Numbered from the stretch's first letter, positions 1-6,992 are shown. The stretch is 10,138 nucleotides of DNA from Ornithinimicrobium sp. (GCA_030145965.1 JASKZT010000100.1:1-10138); one strand, 5' to 3'. The notes: a model not told the origin generated them from the letters alone. Translations and numbers: made by a program.

Positions 1-780
1 CACGACGGCTTCACCCTGCGCGACCTCGTCTCCTACGACGAGAAGCACAACGAGGCCAACGGCGAGGACAACAACGACGGCGAGGCGCACAACCGCTCGT
101 ACAACCACGGCGCCGAGGGCCCGACCGACGACCCCGAGGTCAACGCGCTCCGGCTGCGCCAGCAGAAGAACTTCCTCACCACCCTGCTCCTGAGCCAGGG
201 CGTGCCCATGATGCTGCACGGCGACGAGACGGGCCGCACCCAGATGGGCAACAACAACGTCTACTGCCAGGACAACGAGCTGGCCTGGATGGACTGGGAG
301 CTGGACCCCGACCAGACGGAGCTGCTCGCCTTCACCGCCCACCTGATCGCCCTGCGACGCGAGCACCCCGTCTTCCGCCGCCGCCGCTTCTTCGCCGGGG
401 ACGCCGAGCACGGCGGGCAGAGCGACCTCGGCGACATCGTCTGGTACGACCCCGACGGCCAGGAGATGACCGAGGCCGGGTGGCACTCCACCGAGCAGGC
501 CGTCACCGTCTTCCTTAACGGCGAGGCCATCCCGGACACCGACGACCGCGGCGGCACCATCACCGACGACCACTTCCTGCTGCTCTTCAACGGCCACCAC
601 GGGTCCGTGTGGTTCACGGTGCCCGACGGCATCGACGCGACGAGCTGGAGGGTCGTGGTCGACACCACCGGGCAGCTGGCTCCGGGGACGACGTGGGAGA
701 CGGGCTCGGCCCACGAGCTCCCGGGCCGGGTCGTGGTCGTGCTGCAGGCCACGCCCCAGCCGCAGCTGCAGGGCGGCTGA
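1..780 (+). CDS. glgX: Glycogen debranching enzyme GlgX, C-terminal 259 residues (5' end outside window)
   Basis: A GH13-family isoamylase-type enzyme that hydrolyses alpha-1,6 branches of glycogen or limit dextrin in the cytoplasm. The reading frame is open from the first base. It begins inside conserved region IV of the GH13 barrel: the HDGFTL motif supplies the His-Asp pair, the Asp being the transition-state-stabilising residue. The following segment HNEANGEDNNDG and the stretch LSQGVPMMLHGDE (about residues 65-77) are typical of GlgX. The last 100 residues (VFLNGEAIPD, then HFLLLFNGHH) form the usual C-terminal beta domain, so the 3' end looks complete. The catalytic nucleophile and acid/base lie upstream of the window and cannot be checked. 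It ends 18 bases before the stop of the convergent ppk2. No treY or treZ follows, although these are frequent glgX neighbours in actinobacteria. The family call is firm; exact substrate is inferred. Confidence 0.95.
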   Translation, partial: HDGFTLRDLVSYDEKHNEANGEDNNDGEAHNRSYNHGAEGPTDDPEVNALRLRQQKNFLTTLLLSQGVPMMLHGDETGRTQMGNNNVYCQDNELAWMDWELDPDQTELLAFTAHLIALRREHPVFRRRRFFAGDAEHGGQSDLGDIVWYDPDGQEMTEAGWHSTEQAVTVFLNGEAIPDTDDRGGTITDDHFLLLFNGHHGSVWFTVPDGIDATSWRVVVDTTGQLAPGTTWETGSAHELPGRVVVVLQATPQPQLQGG

Positions 781-787
781 GCCGGTG

Positions 788-811
788 GGCCGCCCTCGTC
801 AGAGGGCGGCC
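788..811. terminator. Hairpin between convergent glgX and ppk2
   Basis: A perfect 10-bp inverted repeat, GGCCGCCCTC and GAGGGCGGCC, with a 4-base GTCA loop. It starts 8 bases after the glgX stop, and the ppk2 stop codon (799-801) lies almost wholly in the loop. There is no T-tract on either side, so it would be a T-less intrinsic terminator or an RNA 3'-end stabiliser usable from both strands. The inverted repeat is seen directly; its function is inferred. Confidence 0.6.
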
Positions 812-1661
812 AGCCGGGCCTTCTCCGCGGCCACGTCGAAGTCGGCCTCCGGCCAGTCCAGGTCCATCACGCGCAGGTGCTCCAGGAGCAGCTGCTGGAC
901 GGCGAGACGGGCGTACCACTTCCGGTCGGCCGGCACGACGAACCAGGGCGCGCGCGGCGGGCTGCACCGCTCCAGCAGCGCCTGGTATGCCTCCTGGTAG
1001 TCGCCCCAGAAGGCCCGCTCGTCGAGGTCTGTGGGGCTGTACTTCCAGTGCTTGTCCGCCGGTCCAGGCGCTCCTGGAGCCGGGACCGCTGCTCGTCGGA
1101 GGAGATGTGCATCATCACCTTGACGAGGGTGACGCCGTCGTCGACCAGCTGCTGCTCGAAAGCGTTGATCGTGGCGTAGCGGCGGCGCCACTGCGCAGGG
1201 GGCACGAGGTCGTGCACCCGCACGATGAGGACGTCCTCGTAGTGGGACCGGTCGAAGACGCCGATCATGCCCGGTCCCGGCAGCGCACGGCGGATCCGCC
1301 ACAGGAACGGGTGCCGGCGCTCCTCCTCGGTGGGCGCCTTGAAGGCGGTCAGCTCCACGCCCTGCGGGTCGACCGCCCCCACGACGTGGCGCATGATGCC
1401 GCCCTTGCCGGAGGTGTCCATGCCCTGGATGACGAGGAGCACCCGCTGGCGCCGCCCCGCCGTCGCGCCGGCGTAGAGCCGCTCCTGCAGGTCGTCCAGC
1501 TCGACGTCGGCCGCGAGCAACGCGTCCTTGCCCTCCTGCTTGCCGCCGGAGAACGCGGGTGTCGAGCGGGGGTCGACGTCGGCCAGGGTGAAGCCTTCGG
1601 AGACGCGCAGGGCGTCGGCGAACGGCGTCGTGGAGGGCGTCGTCGTCTTCTTCCGTGCCAT
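799..1661 (-). pseudogene. ppk2: PPK2-family polyphosphate kinase/phosphotransferase, broken by a frameshift
   Basis: Members of this family transfer phosphate between polyphosphate and nucleotides. The ATG at 1661 has AGGA 7 bases upstream. Residues 1-200 are a normal PPK2: Walker A GMDTSGKGG (80-88), a lid-region segment with EERRHPFLW (113-121) and Walker B-like DRSHYEDVLIVRV (137-149). After QERLD the frame gives a random-looking 63-residue tail ending at 867. The other minus-strand frame continues the family at once with DKHWKYSPTDLDERAFWGDY, then FVVPADRKWYARLAV, to a stop at 799-801. Adding one C (minus strand) within 1056-1061, turning GACCGGCGG into GACCGGCCGG, joins the two into about 287 residues, the usual length. 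The rest of the gene shows no decay, so this is either a recent mutation or an assembly error. As written, the product lacks the C-terminal third, including the DKHWKY region. Confidence 0.9.
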
Positions 1662-1696
1662 CGGGTCATCCTGGCACGCAGGTCGGCGCCGTGCCC

Positions 1697-1702
1697 GAGA
1701 AT
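1697..1702 (+). promoter_or_regulatory. Possible -10 element of a leaderless promoter for the reductase gene
   Basis: GAGAAT lies 6 bases before the ATG at 1709, and no Shine-Dalgarno-like sequence is at a usable distance. No good -35 box is present, the best being CTGGCA at 1671-1676 with a 20-base spacer. Positional pattern only. Confidence 0.3.
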
Positions 1703-1708
1703 GGCCTG

Positions 1709-2347
1709 ATGACCGCGCGCACCGGCTCCGGACCGCTCGACCCCGCCGAGCTCCAGGACTGGTATGCCGTGCCGTCCGCGGCCCGGGAGCATCCCTGGGT
1801 GCGCGCCGGCTTCATCACCAGCCTCGACGGCCGCGTCACCGGCGCCGGCGGGAGCAGCGGCGCGCTCAACGAGGGCTCCGAGGGCGACCACGCCGTCCTC
1901 GAGCACCTGCGCGCGTGGGCCGACGTCGTGGTCGTCGGAGCGGGGACGGTGCGGGCGGAGGGCTACCCGCCGCTGCCCGGCGTCAACCTCGCGGTGGTCA
2001 CCCGCGGCGCCGAGCTGCCCGCGTCGGTGCGCGACCCCGGTCCGGACGACGGCGAGGTCGTGCTGGTCGGCGGCGACGGCCGGCCGGTGAGCCCGGAGCG
2101 GGTGCTGGAGGAGGTCGGTGCCCGCGGATGGGGCAAGGTCGTCGTCGAGGGCGGCCCCGGCCTCCTGGCCGGCTGGGTGCGGGCCGGGGCGGTCGACGAG
2201 CTGTGCGTCACGGTGCGCCCGGTGCTCGTGGGCGGCGACGGGCCCCTGCTCCTGCCGCCGGACGCCGACCTCGGCGGGCTCGTCGGCGAGACGACCCACC
2301 TGCTCACCTGGGGCGGTGACGTGCTCGTGCGCACCCGCCTGCGCTGA
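1709..2347 (+). CDS. Stand-alone RibD C-terminal / dihydrofolate-reductase-fold reductase
   Basis: A 212-residue protein of the RibD-C/DHFR-fold family, often annotated as a pyrimidine reductase family protein. RibD-C enzymes use NADPH to reduce the ribose of the deaminated pyrimidine intermediate of riboflavin synthesis. Visible motifs are GFITSLDGRVT (34-44, the substrate/cofactor strand), VVVGAGTVRAEGY (74-86) and VVVEGGPGLLAGW (144-156) followed by the usual AGAVDEL and PVLVGG segments. It has no N-terminal zinc deaminase domain and no other rib gene is nearby, so a role in riboflavin synthesis is not established; many such proteins have unknown substrates. I chose the ATG at 1709; an in-frame GTG at 1691 would add six residues, and an in-frame ATG at 1655 would run into the ppk2 start codon. 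It begins 47 bases from the divergent ppk2 start. Its last codons, CTG CGC TGA, lie in the palindrome shared with the facing hydrolase gene. Confidence 0.85.
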   Translation: MTARTGSGPLDPAELQDWYAVPSAAREHPWVRAGFITSLDGRVTGAGGSSGALNEGSEGDHAVLEHLRAWADVVVVGAGTVRAEGYPPLPGVNLAVVTRGAELPASVRDPGPDDGEVVLVGGDGRPVSPERVLEEVGARGWGKVVVEGGPGLLAGWVRAGAVDELCVTVRPVLVGGDGPLLLPPDADLGGLVGETTHLLTWGGDVLVRTRLR

Positions 2348-2369
2348 CCCCGGCCGGGGTCAGCGCAGG
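2338..2369. terminator. Perfect 32-bp palindrome joining two convergent gene ends
   Basis: Arms CCTGCGCTGACCCCGG (2338-2353) and its exact reverse complement (2354-2369) abut without a spacer. As RNA this could form a stem of about 14 bp with a 4-base loop from either strand. Both facing genes end within it with the same codons, CTG CGC TGA, at mirror-image positions (stops 2345-2347 and 2360-2362, 12 bases apart). There is no T-tract. Most likely a bidirectional terminator or 3'-end protector. The palindrome is seen directly; the function is inferred. Confidence 0.7.
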
Positions 2370-3553
2370 AAGCTCGTGACGAGGTCCTCCCAGAGCGAGG
2401 GGTTCGTGTTCCACTCCTGGCAGTGCCGCGCCCGGGGCCAGACGAAGGTGTGGACCAGCCCGGGCCGGCGGCGCGCGAGGTCCTGCGACGGCTGGTAGGG
2501 CACGGTGTCGTCGGTGGCCGAGTGGATGATGAAGATCCGATGGGTCACCTCGTCGGCCCGGTCCACCCAGTTGGTCGCCGCCACGTCGACCGGCTCGGCC
2601 ACCCGCAGGAGGTGGCGCGAGAGGCGGCTGCGCATGAGCGAGCGCGCCAGGTGGTCGATCGGGCGCGGGATGAGGTGCAGGTCGGCCTGGTGGGCCAGGA
2701 CCGAGCCCCAGTCGATGACCGGGCCGTCCAGGACCACCCGGTGCACCCGCCCGGCCACGTCGGAGCGCTTGAGCGCCTGGAGGACGATCGCCCCGCCCAT
2801 CGACCAGCCCAGGACGACGAGGCGGCGAGCGCCGTGCGCGAGGGCGTAGCGCATCGCCGCGTCGATGTCCCGCCACTCCGAGAGCCCGAGGCTGTAGCGG
2901 CCGTCGGCGCTGGGCGGGGCGCCGTCGTCGTTGCGGTACATCGGGACGAGGCTGGTGAACCCGAGCCGGTGCAGGGCCGGCAGCGCGCGCAGGCACTCCT
3001 CGCGCTGGGCGCTGCGCCCGTGGACGAGGACGGCCCAGTCGCCGGTGTCCGTGCCGGGGGCCGGCGGCACGCGCCACGCCGGCAGGTCCCCGATGTCGGA
3101 GGAGACGAGCACGTCCTCGTGCGCCAGGCCCAGGGCCGAGGAGGGTGTGCCGCAGTAGTAGTAGCGGTTCCACCGGGCGCTGCCCGGCACCAGCTCACCG
3201 GCGTCGACGCCGAGGACCGTGCGGGTCACGGTCGCCCGCCGTGGCTGGCGGCCCGACCGCGGCGGTGCCGGGTCGACGGCCGCCTCGACGACGTCGCCGA
3301 GCCGGGCGTGGCCCTGGCCCTTGTCCAGCCACAGGCCGTAGCGCCCGGGCGAGGTGGTCTCGGGGGTGGCCCTCAGGGTCACCGTCCCCTCGCCCACCTC
3401 GAGCACGGTGGTGTCGTCCTTCTTCTCGTGCTCGGGCGTGATGATGCGGTGCGCGAAGTAGGTGGCCGTGCCCATCGACACCGCGCCGCCGACCGCCGCG
3501 CCGACCGCGACGCCCGTGCCGACCGAGGCCGCCCTGCGGGCCGCGGTGGTCAT
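2360..3553 (-). CDS. Membrane-anchored alpha/beta hydrolase, substrate unknown
   Basis: A 397-residue protein. The N-terminus has a short basic stretch (AARRAA) followed by a Gly/Ala/Val-rich hydrophobic segment at about 10-33, with no lipobox and no clear cleavage site. This suggests a membrane anchor with the rest outside the cytoplasm. Residues 40-135 match nothing I recognise. The C-terminal part is an alpha/beta hydrolase: VLVHGR (175-180) at the oxyanion turn, nucleophile elbow GWSMGG (S251), probable acid D348 in ATDDTVP, and probable catalytic H377 in ARHCQEW. A complete triad implies an esterase, peptidase or thioesterase activity, but the sequence does not say which. Its ATG overlaps the ligase TGA (ATGA, 3550-3553), so the two genes are very likely translationally coupled; G-rich sequence 7 bases upstream may act as a ribosome binding site. 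It is the last gene of a polymerase-ligase-hydrolase operon. Confidence 0.85.
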   Translation of the reverse strand: MTTAARRAASVGTGVAVGAAVGGAVSMGTATYFAHRIITPEHEKKDDTTVLEVGEGTVTLRATPETTSPGRYGLWLDKGQGHARLGDVVEAAVDPAPPRSGRQPRRATVTRTVLGVDAGELVPGSARWNRYYYCGTPSSALGLAHEDVLVSSDIGDLPAWRVPPAPGTDTGDWAVLVHGRSAQREECLRALPALHRLGFTSLVPMYRNDDGAPPSADGRYSLGLSEWRDIDAAMRYALAHGARRLVVLGWSMGGAIVLQALKRSDVAGRVHRVVLDGPVIDWGSVLAHQADLHLIPRPIDHLARSLMRSRLSRHLLRVAEPVDVAATNWVDRADEVTHRIFIIHSATDDTVPYQPSQDLARRRPGLVHTFVWPRARHCQEWNTNPSLWEDLVTSFLR

Positions 3554-4626
3554 GACCGCACCCCCAGCACGTCCTTGAGGTCGTAGTCGCCCGGCCGGTC
3601 CAGCTGGTCGTAGGTGCAGCTGGCGGGCGTACGGTCGGGCCGCCACCGCACGAACTGGGTGGTGTGGCGGAACCGCTCGCCCTCGAGGTAGTCGTAGCGC
3701 ACCTCGACGACCCGCTCGGGGCGCAGCGGGGTGAAGGAGAGGTCCTTGCCGCCGTTCCACCGCGAGCCCGTGCTCTTGCTCGGGGTCCGCTCCCCCTCGA
3801 GGTGCCGGGCCCAGTCCCACGGGTGGCCCTCGAGGCCGGTCACCAGCTCCTGCAGCTCGGCGAAGAGCTCGCGCCGCCGGGCCATGGGGAAGGAGGAGGA
3901 GACGCCCACGTGCGCGAGCGTGCCGTCCTCGGTCCACAGCCCCAGCAGCAGCGACCCGACGGCCTCGTCGTCGGTCTTGTGGGTGCGGTAGCCGGCGACG
4001 ACGCAGTCGGCGGTCCGCTCGTGCTTGAGCTTGGTCAGCACCCGCTTGCCGGGCTGGTAGGGGGCCTCGGGGTCCTTGGCGATGAGGCCGTCGAGCCCGG
4101 CCCCCTCGAACTCCTCGAACCAGCGCATCGCCACCGACGGGTCGGCGGTCACGGGCGAGAGGTGGACGCGGCCACCCTCCAGCGGCTCGGCCAGGGCCTC
4201 TTCCAGCCGCGCGCGCCGCTCCCGGAAGGGCAACCCGGTCAGGTCCTCGTCGCCGAGCGCGAGCAGGTCGAAGACGACGAGGGACGCCGGGATCGCCTCG
4301 GCGAGCATCCGCACGCGCGAGTCGGCGGGGTGGATGCGCTGCTGGAGCGCCTCGAAGTCGAGGCGGGATCCGTCGGCGGTCGCGACGACGACCTCGCCGT
4401 CGACCACGCAGCGCGGCGGCAGCTCACGGCGCGCCGCCTCGACCACCTCGGGGAAGTAGCGGGTCATCGGCTTCTCGTTGCGGCTGCCCAGCTCGACCTC
4501 GTCGCCGTCGCGGAAGACGATCGTGCGGAAGCCGTCCCACTTCGGGTCGTAGAGCCAGCCCTCGGGCAGGGTCCTGAGCGGCTTGGCGAGCATCGGCGAG
4601 ACGGGCGGCGTCAGCGGCAGGTCCAC
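3550..4626 (-). CDS. ligC: ATP-dependent DNA ligase, LigC type
   Basis: A 358-residue ligase that seals nicks using ATP. The adenylated lysine is K29 in the KWDG motif; other nucleotidyltransferase motifs follow: VVDGEVVV (about residue 90), LVVFDLLALG, DGLIAKD and the motif V lysines in VLTKLKHERTADCVV. The C-terminal OB-fold region ends with HTTQFVRWRPDR. The size is that of stand-alone LigC proteins, and there is no fused polymerase or phosphoesterase domain as in full LigD. The GTG at 4626 is chosen because it starts just before the conserved PVSPMLAKP, 4 bases after the polymerase stop; an ATG at 4593 would cut this motif. No good Shine-Dalgarno sequence is seen, so coupled re-initiation is likely. 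Mycobacterial LigC with its polymerase partner has been linked to base excision repair gap filling, with a backup role in end joining. No ku gene is in the window. Confidence 0.92.
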   Translation of the reverse strand: MDLPLTPPVSPMLAKPLRTLPEGWLYDPKWDGFRTIVFRDGDEVELGSRNEKPMTRYFPEVVEAARRELPPRCVVDGEVVVATADGSRLDFEALQQRIHPADSRVRMLAEAIPASLVVFDLLALGDEDLTGLPFRERRARLEEALAEPLEGGRVHLSPVTADPSVAMRWFEEFEGAGLDGLIAKDPEAPYQPGKRVLTKLKHERTADCVVAGYRTHKTDDEAVGSLLLGLWTEDGTLAHVGVSSSFPMARRRELFAELQELVTGLEGHPWDWARHLEGERTPSKSTGSRWNGGKDLSFTPLRPERVVEVRYDYLEGERFRHTTQFVRWRPDRTPASCTYDQLDRPGDYDLKDVLGVRS

Positions 4627-4630
4627 GGCG

Positions 4631-5731
4631 TCAGTCTGCCCCACCGTGCGTCTGGCGACGGACCTCGGGCTCCACCCGGTTGCCGTCCTCGTCCCAGTGC
4701 TCGGCCACCTTCTTGCTGGGCTGCACCCGGGGCGGCTCCCCCGGCATCTTGGGGTGGTCGGGCGGGAAGTTGAGCTCGCCCAGCCCCCGCTCCAGGTCGG
4801 CCTCCCACAGGGCGTAGGCGCCGTCGACCTCGCCGGGCTCGTCGTGCATCGACGCCCAGGCGTCACCGTGCTCGGCGTACCAGTCCGGGACGGTGCGGAC
4901 CGTCAGGTCGCCCGGGCCGACCTCGCCGAGCTGCTCCCACGTCATCGGCACCGAGACCGGTGCGCCCGGCAGGATCCTCGGGCTCCACGCCGCGGCGAGG
5001 GTGCGGTCGCGGGTCGCCTGGTTGAAGTCGACGAAGATCCGCTCCCCGCGCTCCTCCTTCCACCAGGCGGTGGTCACGAGGTCGGGCAGGCGGCGCTCGA
5101 GCTCGCGGGCCAGCCCGATGACCGCGTGGCGCACCTCGAGGAACTCCAGGCGCGGCCGCACCGCCGCGAAGACGTGCACCCCGCGACTGCCGGTCGTCTT
5201 GACGTGGGGCGTCAGGCCCGCCTCCGTCATCACCTCGCGCAGCCCCCGCGCCGCCTCCACGACGTCGGCGAAGGCCCGGCCGGGCTGGGGGTCGAGGTCG
5301 ATGCGGACCTCGTCGGGGTGGTCGTTGTCGCCGGTGCGCACCGGCCACGGGTGCCAGGTCACCGTGCCCATGTGCGCCGTCCACAGCAGCGTCGCCGCGT
5401 CGTCGACGACGAGCTGGGGGTGGCTGCGGCCGGAGGGGTAGGTGACGGTCGTCGTCCGCGACCACGCGGGCACGCCCTTGGGCGGGTTCTTGGAGTAGAA
5501 CTGCTCCCCCTCGATGCCACCGCGCACGCGCTGGAGCGTCACGGGCCGGTCGGCGAGCCCGCGCAGCATCGGCTCCGCCACGGCCTGGAGGTAGGCCGCG
5601 AGGCCCGCCTTGGTGACCGCCGGGCCGTCGTCGGTCGCAGGCCAGACCACCTTGTCCGGGCTGCTCAGCCGGACCTGCACCACCTGCCCGTCGGGCCCGG
5701 GTGCCTCCAGCGTCGTCGCGTCGCCTGCCAT
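4631..5731 (-). CDS. Stand-alone LigD-Pol family primase-polymerase (PolD / Prim-PolC type)
   Basis: A 366-residue archaeo-eukaryotic-primase-fold polymerase that fills short gaps and extends ends, usually preferring ribonucleotides. Catalytic motif I is RIDLDP (metal ligands D145 and D147), motif II is TTGSRGVHVF (H186), and motif III is IFVDFNQATRDRT (D235). The N-terminal block has VTLQRVRGGIEGEQFYSKN (65-82), with the 5'-phosphate-recognition type of basic residues. No ligase or nuclease domain is fused. It is the first gene of an operon with the ligase 4 bases downstream, which supports a shared repair function; mycobacteria have a similar separate polymerase beside LigC. The ATG at 5731 is preceded by TAGGTT 6 bases away and no Shine-Dalgarno sequence, which points to a leaderless transcript. 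It is divergent from msrB, the two starts being 71 bases apart. Confidence 0.92.
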   Translation of the reverse strand: MAGDATTLEAPGPDGQVVQVRLSSPDKVVWPATDDGPAVTKAGLAAYLQAVAEPMLRGLADRPVTLQRVRGGIEGEQFYSKNPPKGVPAWSRTTTVTYPSGRSHPQLVVDDAATLLWTAHMGTVTWHPWPVRTGDNDHPDEVRIDLDPQPGRAFADVVEAARGLREVMTEAGLTPHVKTTGSRGVHVFAAVRPRLEFLEVRHAVIGLARELERRLPDLVTTAWWKEERGERIFVDFNQATRDRTLAAAWSPRILPGAPVSVPMTWEQLGEVGPGDLTVRTVPDWYAEHGDAWASMHDEPGEVDGAYALWEADLERGLGELNFPPDHPKMPGEPPRVQPSKKVAEHWDEDGNRVEPEVRRQTHGGAD

Positions 5732-5737
5732 GGCCCC

Positions 5738-5767
5738 AACCTAGCCGCGGACCTCATCCCCTGTCCG
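5738..5767 (-). promoter_or_regulatory. Probable leaderless promoter of the polymerase-ligase-hydrolase operon
   Basis: Reading the minus strand: -35-like CGGACA (5767-5762), an 18-base spacer, -10 TAGGTT (5743-5738), then 6 bases to the ATG. The -10 fits the actinobacterial TANNNT consensus, and the spacing places the transcription start at or next to the A of the ATG. Inferred from sequence only. Confidence 0.55.
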
Positions 5768-5802
5768 GGAACATCCTCAGCGCCACGTGGTTGACTTTCG
5801 GT

Positions 5803-6258
5803 ATGACCACTTCCCACAGCACCCCCGCGACCGACGCCGCCAAGGGCGGTGGCTCCTACCCCACCGCCAAGACCGAGGAGCAGTGGCGCGAGGAGCTGTC
5901 GCCGGCCGAGTACCACGTGCTGCGCGAGGCCGGCACGGAGCGGCCCTTCACCGGCGAGTACAACGACACGAAGACCGAGGGCGTCTACGCCTGCCGGGCC
6001 TGCGGCGCCGAGCTCTTCCGCTCCGAGACCAAGTTCGACAGCCACTGCGGGTGGCCGAGCTTCTACGCCCCGCTCGCCGAGGACCGCGTGCAGTACCTCC
6101 AGGACGACTCGCTCGGCCGTGGCCGCACCGAGGTGCGCTGCGCCGCCTGCGGCTCGCACCTGGGCCACGTCTTCGAGGGCGAGGGCTACGGCACGCCCAC
6201 CGACCAGCGGTTCTGCATGAACAGCGTCGCCATGACGCTGGTGCCCAAGGGCGAGTGA
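5803..6258 (+). CDS. msrB: Peptide-methionine (R)-S-oxide reductase MsrB
   Basis: A 151-residue cytoplasmic repair enzyme that reduces methionine-R-sulfoxide in proteins, normally recycled by thioredoxin. The whole SelR domain is present: zinc pairs C64/C67 (CRAC) and C113/C116 (CAAC), the substrate-pocket segment HCGWPSFYAP (81-90), GSHLGHVFEG (117-126), and catalytic C138 in RFCMNS. C82 sits 56 residues before C138, close to the spacing of the resolving cysteine in Neisseria MsrB, so a two-cysteine mechanism is likely. The N-terminal 20 residues are Ser/Thr/Ala-rich and look disordered. The ATG at 5803 has no Shine-Dalgarno sequence; the hexamer TTGACT 6 bases upstream is at most a weak -10. 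It faces hemQ, stop to stop 13 bases apart, as I recall for msrB and hemQ in mycobacteria (one gene intervening there). Proximity to heme genes suggests a redox context but is not proof of co-function. Confidence 0.95.
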   Translation: MTTSHSTPATDAAKGGGSYPTAKTEEQWREELSPAEYHVLREAGTERPFTGEYNDTKTEGVYACRACGAELFRSETKFDSHCGWPSFYAPLAEDRVQYLQDDSLGRGRTEVRCAACGSHLGHVFEGEGYGTPTDQRFCMNSVAMTLVPKGE

Positions 6259-6266
6259 GCCCCTCC

Positions 6267-6285
6267 CCCGCCTACGGCAGGCGGG
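6267..6285. terminator. Hairpin between convergent msrB and hemQ
   Basis: Inverted repeat CCCGCCT and AGGCGGG (7 bp) with a 5-base loop ACGGC. It begins 8 bases after the msrB stop and covers the hemQ stop codon (TAG on the minus strand, 6272-6274). No T-tract. The same arrangement as at the other convergent junctions here, so probably a bidirectional 3'-end element, but the stem is short. Confidence 0.45.
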
Positions 6286-6979
6286 TGACGAGCTCGTCGA
6301 GCTCCCTGCGCGGGCCGGTCCAGAACGGCACCTCCTCGCGCACGTGGCGCCGGGCGTCGGTCGCGCGCAGGTCGCGCATGAGGTCGACGATCCGGTGCAG
6401 CTCGTCGGCCTCGAAGGCGAGCAGCCACTCGTAGTCGCCCAGGGCGAACGAGGAGATCGTGTTGGCGAGGACGTCCTTGTAGTCCCGGGCGGCCTCGCCG
6501 TGCTCGCGCAGCATGCGGCCGCGCTCGGCGGCGTCCAGGACGTACCAGTCGTAGGAGCGCACGAAGGGGTAGACGCAGATGTAGGCGCGCGGCGCCTCCC
6601 CGGAGAGGAAGGCCGGCACGTGCCCGCGGTTGAACTCGGCGGGGCGGTGCAGGCCGACGTTGGACCACACCGGCTCCAGGTGGCGGCCGAGGCGGGTCCG
6701 GCGGAAGCGCTGGTAGGCCTCCTGCACCGTCTCGACGCGCTCGGCGTGCCACCAGATCATGAGGTCGGCGTCGGCGCGGAGCCCGGCCACGTCGTAGAGC
6801 CCGCGCACGACCAGCCCCTGGCCCTCGAGGTCGGCGAGCAGCTCGCGCACCTCCTGCGCCAGCGCGTCGCGGTCCTCGGGCAGGGCGGCGACGGAGCGGA
6901 AGACCGAGTAGGCGGCGTAGCGGATCGAGGTGTTGATCTGGTCGACGTGGTCCTGGGTCGGGTGCGTGTAGTCGCTCAT
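6272..6979 (-). CDS. hemQ: Coproheme decarboxylase HemQ (ChdC), actinobacterial type
   Basis: A 235-residue protein of the chlorite-dismutase-like family that performs the last step of the coproporphyrin-dependent heme pathway: peroxide-driven decarboxylation of two propionates of coproheme to give heme b. Conserved blocks are [12 protein letters not shown] (117-128), [12 protein letters not shown] (135-146), and MLREHG with the likely proximal heme ligand H160, then [15 protein letters not shown]120, Y137 and W145 have the same mutual spacing as the distal His118, catalytic Tyr135 and Trp143 of Corynebacterium diphtheriae ChdC (numbers from memory), so the enzyme should be active and of the actinobacterial subtype. 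The start is ATG 6979 or, three codons earlier, ATG 6988. I prefer 6979 because GACAAT, a -10-like hexamer, ends 7 bases before it and overlaps the other ATG. It lies 94 bases after hemY on the same strand; that gap could hold its own promoter. Confidence 0.93.
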   Translation of the reverse strand: MSDYTHPTQDHVDQINTSIRYAAYSVFRSVAALPEDRDALAQEVRELLADLEGQGLVVRGLYDVAGLRADADLMIWWHAERVETVQEAYQRFRRTRLGRHLEPVWSNVGLHRPAEFNRGHVPAFLSGEAPRAYICVYPFVRSYDWYVLDAAERGRMLREHGEAARDYKDVLANTISSFALGDYEWLLAFEADELHRIVDLMRDLRATDARRHVREEVPFWTGPRRELDELVTRLP

Positions 6980-6986
6980 GCCTGCC

Positions 6987-6992
6987 ATTGTC
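6987..6992 (-). promoter_or_regulatory. Possible -10 element of a hemQ promoter
   Basis: GACAAT on the minus strand, 7 bases before the ATG at 6979. There is no convincing -35 box and no properly spaced Shine-Dalgarno sequence. If real, hemQ can be transcribed separately from hemY as a leaderless mRNA. Weak evidence. Confidence 0.3.

Noticed and set aside
609..1709. 366-codon plus-strand frame across the glgX end and ppk2
   Set aside because: It overlaps the end of glgX in another frame and is antisense to ppk2; its sequence is Arg/Ala/Gly-rich without motifs.
1349..2299. 316-codon minus-strand frame opposite the reductase and running into ppk2
   Set aside because: Antisense to the reductase with its recognisable family motifs; no domain of its own.
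2423..3586. 387-codon plus-strand frame opposite the hydrolase
   Set aside because: Shadow frame of a clear alpha/beta hydrolase; no motif and biased composition.
3664..5794. Two long plus-strand frames (369 and 403 codons) opposite the ligase and polymerase
   Set aside because: Antisense shadows of genes whose catalytic motifs are intact; no recognisable domain.
5701..5802. Longer msrB form with 34 extra N-terminal residues
   Set aside because: It would overlap the divergent polymerase start and its promoter, and adds nothing resembling a signal peptide or MsrB sequence.
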